Shown: in pieces, positions 62,321 through 64,000 of the stretch
Layout of the letters: every line of letters begins with the position of its first letter
Numbering within the stretch: position 1 is the stretch's first letter
Source: M3007 sp035299505
GTDB lineage: Bacteria > Bacteroidota > Bacteroidia > Chitinophagales > Saprospiraceae
Length of the DNA: 64,000 bases
Reading direction: 5' to 3'
Assembly (NCBI GenBank): GCA_035299505.1
Contig: DATGWL010000222.1
Location: 1-64,000 of the forward strand
Made by a program: the position numbers and the translations under genes
The notes under the pieces: model-generated
Told to the model about the DNA's origin: nothing
Seen by the model: the letters and a program-made list of their open reading frames with translations, nothing else
Databases searched by the model: none

Positions 62321-62836
62321 TTAAAAAAGCGCACCCTGCTCGGCATACTTAACTGGGTTTTCGTGCCTCAGCAGCATCATTTTGGTGTCCAGTCCGTAGA
62401 AATACCCCCTGAGCTCGCCGGCTTTCCCAATTACCCTATGACAGGGTACAACAATGGCAATGGGGTTGCTGCGGTTGGCCATACCCACGGCGCGCACAGC
62501 AGCCGGGTTGCCCAGTTGTTCAGCAATGGCGGAATAAGAGGTGGTTTTGCCGTAAGGGATTTTGAGCAAAGCAGCCCAAACCTGCCGGTGAAACTCAGGC
62601 GCACCGCCCCAATCCAGCTTCACCTCAAATACTTCCCTGGCGCCAGCAAAGTACTCAGCCAACTGCCGGGCACACTCCGCCACCGGATGGTGCTCCAGCA
62701 TAACTGCCTGCTCCTGAATACCAGGCTCGAGCGCTTCCGACTGGTTTTCGCACAGTTTCAGCGATTGAACCCCTAATTCGCTGCCGATGATTTCCATCCG
62801 GCCAATGGGAGTGGGTATGATGTATCGTATCAGCAT
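62321..62836 (-). CDS. Methylated-DNA--protein-cysteine S-methyltransferase (Ogt type)
   Basis: It removes O6-alkyl groups from guanine by a suicide transfer to Cys132 in PCHRV (131-135). The 171-residue protein has an N-terminal ribonuclease-like half and the DNA-binding half (FHRQVWAALLKIPYGKTTSY, the RAVGMANRSNP segment with the Arg finger). The active Cys, His and Arg are intact. The coding sequence ends about 280 bp from rpoN. A repeat array lies directly upstream of the start codon. Confidence 0.95.
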   Translation of the reverse strand: MLIRYIIPTPIGRMEIIGSELGVQSLKLCENQSEALEPGIQEQAVMLEHHPVAECARQLAEYFAGAREVFEVKLDWGGAPEFHRQVWAALLKIPYGKTTSYSAIAEQLGNPAAVRAVGMANRSNPIAIVVPCHRVIGKAGELRGYFYGLDTKMMLLRHENPVKYAEQGALF

Positions 62837-62930
62837 ATGACGGTGGACGGTGGACGGCCTACGGTGGACGGTGGACGGCCTACGGTGGACGGTGGACGGT
62901 GGACGGTAGACGGGGGGAGGGGGACCCGTC
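62837..62930. repeat. Repeat island H: CGGTGGACGGTGGACGGCCTA units
   Basis: About 62840-62915 consists of tandem ACGGTGGACGGTGGACGGCCT units and shorter ACGGTGG words, with one purine-rich stretch (GGGGGGAGGGGG) after it. It begins 2 bp from the ogt start codon and ends within 10 bp of the next stop codon. It is therefore the full intergenic space. Only one orientation is seen. Confidence 0.85.
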
Positions 62931-62935
62931 GCCAG

Positions 62936-63733
62936 TTACAACCATTTTTGTTTATCGGCCAGGGCGCCAAGTTGGTCCCAGGTAAGCAGTACGGCGCTGG
63001 CGCCTACTGCATATGGTGCAATCTCATAAGCATTGTAAAAGAACACCACCCCGTTTGCAACCACCGCTACCTGAGCAGGAAGCGGAATTTGGGTGATTTC
63101 CGGATAAACCACATCAGTAAGTGGATCGGTTTCCTTTAATCCTTTTGAAACCTTGTAAGCTTTTTCCAAAATGGGTTTTACAGCCGTGGTATCTGAAATC
63201 AAATCGGTGATTTCCAATGGCTTGGCCGCCTTTGAAAGGTCGTAAGACACCAGCATGGTAAACGGATTTCCATGTGCGCCACCTGTATAGGAATAGCCAT
63301 CCATTTGCACCGTGGCCACTTTCTGGTTGAGGAACGGAATGGTATCCTTAATCTGAGTAGTGTATTCAAGCGCCATTTCCGGCCGTTCTTTCATATCCGC
63401 CTGAAAAAGTTCGAAGAATTGTTTGCTGGATGAATCTAGTGCAACCGCAAAAGGTAATTGTCCATTTCCCCCCACAGCACTGATCACAAACTCCTGCAGC
63501 GATTGATTCAACGCTTTAGCCAATACTGTATCGCCGCCGGAAAAAATCGGATACGAAACCTTGAATTCAGCGCAACTCGCTTTCGCTTCGTCAATACAGC
63601 TCGTTTTGGTGTATAAACTGCTCTCTATTTTCAGGGATGACTTCTGTTCAGGGGCTTGATGTTGGGAATTACAGGCAAAAAACAGCCACAAGCCACAACA
63701 CAACAACACGGAACGAGTAAATAATTTTCGCAT
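62936..63733 (-). CDS. RsiV-like lipoprotein (DUF4163/DUF3298 type)
   Basis: This 265-residue protein has a signal ending in a lipobox-like LFFAC (Cys at about residue 21). The N-terminal half (about 35-130) is DUF4163-like, with the KVSYPIFSGGDTVLAKALNQ pattern. The C-terminal half (about 135-255) is DUF3298-like (YSYTGGAHGNPFTMLVSYDL, VVANGVVFFYNAYEIAPYAVG). The GGAHGN motif is typical. This pair of domains occurs in RsiV and related surface proteins that sense lysozyme or other ligands in Firmicutes, and in free lipoproteins of Bacteroidota. No sigma factor gene is next to it, so its signalling role is uncertain. It has its own presumed promoter upstream. Confidence 0.85.
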   Translation of the reverse strand: MRKLFTRSVLLCCGLWLFFACNSQHQAPEQKSSLKIESSLYTKTSCIDEAKASCAEFKVSYPIFSGGDTVLAKALNQSLQEFVISAVGGNGQLPFAVALDSSSKQFFELFQADMKERPEMALEYTTQIKDTIPFLNQKVATVQMDGYSYTGGAHGNPFTMLVSYDLSKAAKPLEITDLISDTTAVKPILEKAYKVSKGLKETDPLTDVVYPEITQIPLPAQVAVVANGVVFFYNAYEIAPYAVGASAVLLTWDQLGALADKQKWL

Positions 63734-63767
63734 GATTGGTCAGTAAATTTTTGCGCCAAGATAAGGC

Positions 63768-63800
63768 AAGCCCCTGTTTTGACGTCGAAAACAGGGGCTT
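63768..63800. terminator. 13-bp hairpin downstream of the outer-membrane barrel gene
   Basis: AAGCCCCTGTTTT (63768-63780) pairs with AAAACAGGGGCTT (63788-63800) around a 7-nt loop. It lies 30 bp past the stop of the minus-strand gene at 63831. A plus-strand A-run lies at 63807-63813. It could serve as that gene's terminator although its T-run is weak. Confidence 0.55.
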
Positions 63801-63830
63801 AAGGGCAAAAAAATATCCTGCAGGGCTTGA

Positions 63831-64000
63831 CTAGAAAAGGTAAACGCTCTGAAAATACAGGCAATGCTGATTCCAGCTTTTACCCCCTTGCGGCGCCTTG
63901 CGGGAATCGTACAGCAATACCAGGGAGCGGTTCCAGCGAACGGTAAAGCCCAAATGGCGGTTTGCCCAAAAGTTCGCTCCAAGTACAATACTTAAGTCGT
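63831..64000 (-). CDS. C-terminal end of an outer-membrane beta-barrel protein, 3' partial
   Basis: Only the last 55 residues are inside the window; the gene continues past base 64000 on the minus strand. The visible part has alternating strands: IVLGANFWANRHLGFTVRW, then RSLVLLYD, then HCLYFQSVYLF with a terminal Phe. This is the classic C-terminus of an outer-membrane beta-barrel. It resembles the PorT/OmpW-like small barrels common in Bacteroidota. The exact family cannot be determined from this fragment. A hairpin follows 30 bp downstream. Confidence 0.7.
   Translation of the reverse strand, partial: DLSIVLGANFWANRHLGFTVRWNRSLVLLYDSRKAPQGGKSWNQHCLYFQSVYLF

Noticed and set aside
62210..62776. 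A 188-residue plus-strand frame overlapping ogt
   Set aside because: Most of it is antisense to the Ogt gene; the N-terminal part lies in AT-rich non-coding sequence.
1..64000. tRNA and rRNA genes
   Set aside because: I looked for cloverleaf-type TTCGA arms and 16S/23S motifs in the gaps and found none convincing. A search with tRNAscan would settle it.

Overview
The window comes from a member of the Bacteroidota, most likely the Saprospiria/Chitinophagia side of the phylum. Several things point there. There are three cargo proteins of the type IX secretion system (T9SS), a PorP/SprF family protein, and two outer-membrane proteins with PD40 propellers and OmpA domains. Many intergenic regions carry TAnnTTTG-type -7 promoter boxes. 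There is also a TonB receptor with an STN domain and a protein with an effector-associated N-terminal domain. No tRNA, rRNA, CRISPR array, integrase or transposase was found. Most of the window reads as chromosomal core with lineage-specific surface and membrane modules.

Layout. 1-9.7 kb: the end of a thioredoxin-like gene, then a T9SS pair made of a 2645-residue secreted adhesin-like protein and its PorP/SprF partner. 9.8-17.7 kb: housekeeping genes (gltX, a polysaccharide deacetylase, an alpha/beta hydrolase, htpG, aroC, threonine aldolase), with a candidate structured RNA and a strong intrinsic terminator between htpG and aroC. 18-24 kb: a small lipoprotein, a PorE-like TPR/PD40/OmpA lipoprotein and a TonB-dependent receptor. 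23.7-31.8 kb: coaE, cysE, kdsA, an MscS channel, a second PD40/OmpA protein, a metallophosphatase and a sugar-kinase-like phosphotransferase. 31.8-38.5 kb: a 1055-residue Asp-box propeller protein and a secreted protein with nine SprB repeats. 38.8-41.7 kb: a PolX-like protein whose polymerase motif is degenerate, a LolD/MacB-type ATPase and a 55-residue membrane protein.

42-47.2 kb is an island of small exported or membrane proteins. It holds two tandem paralogues of unknown family, a DUF2752 protein, a Pmp3/YqaE-tailed protein, and a compact four-gene operon. That operon encodes a LolA-like exported protein, a YidD with its own signal peptide, and two TPR proteins sharing a PGxGxxYAG membrane tail. 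47.2-54.6 kb: a deoxynucleoside kinase, an SDR enzyme, an orphan histidine kinase, prmC, and a MocR regulator between two flavin split-barrel genes. 54.8-64 kb: a K+ channel with an RCK domain, a two-gene unit (T9SS-secreted PKD protein plus an EAD11-like single-pass protein with a novel helical repeat), rpoN, ogt, an RsiV-like lipoprotein and the end of an outer-membrane barrel gene.

The feature that does not fit a standard annotation is the intergenic DNA. At least eight gaps are filled almost edge to edge by short imperfect tandem repeats. In the clearest cases they form two arms in opposite orientation, sometimes around a more complex palindrome. Unit sequence differs between loci, but the architecture recurs. 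At some loci the repeat supplies the last codons or the stop codon of the flanking genes.

All functions are inferred from reading the sequence. No database search was run.
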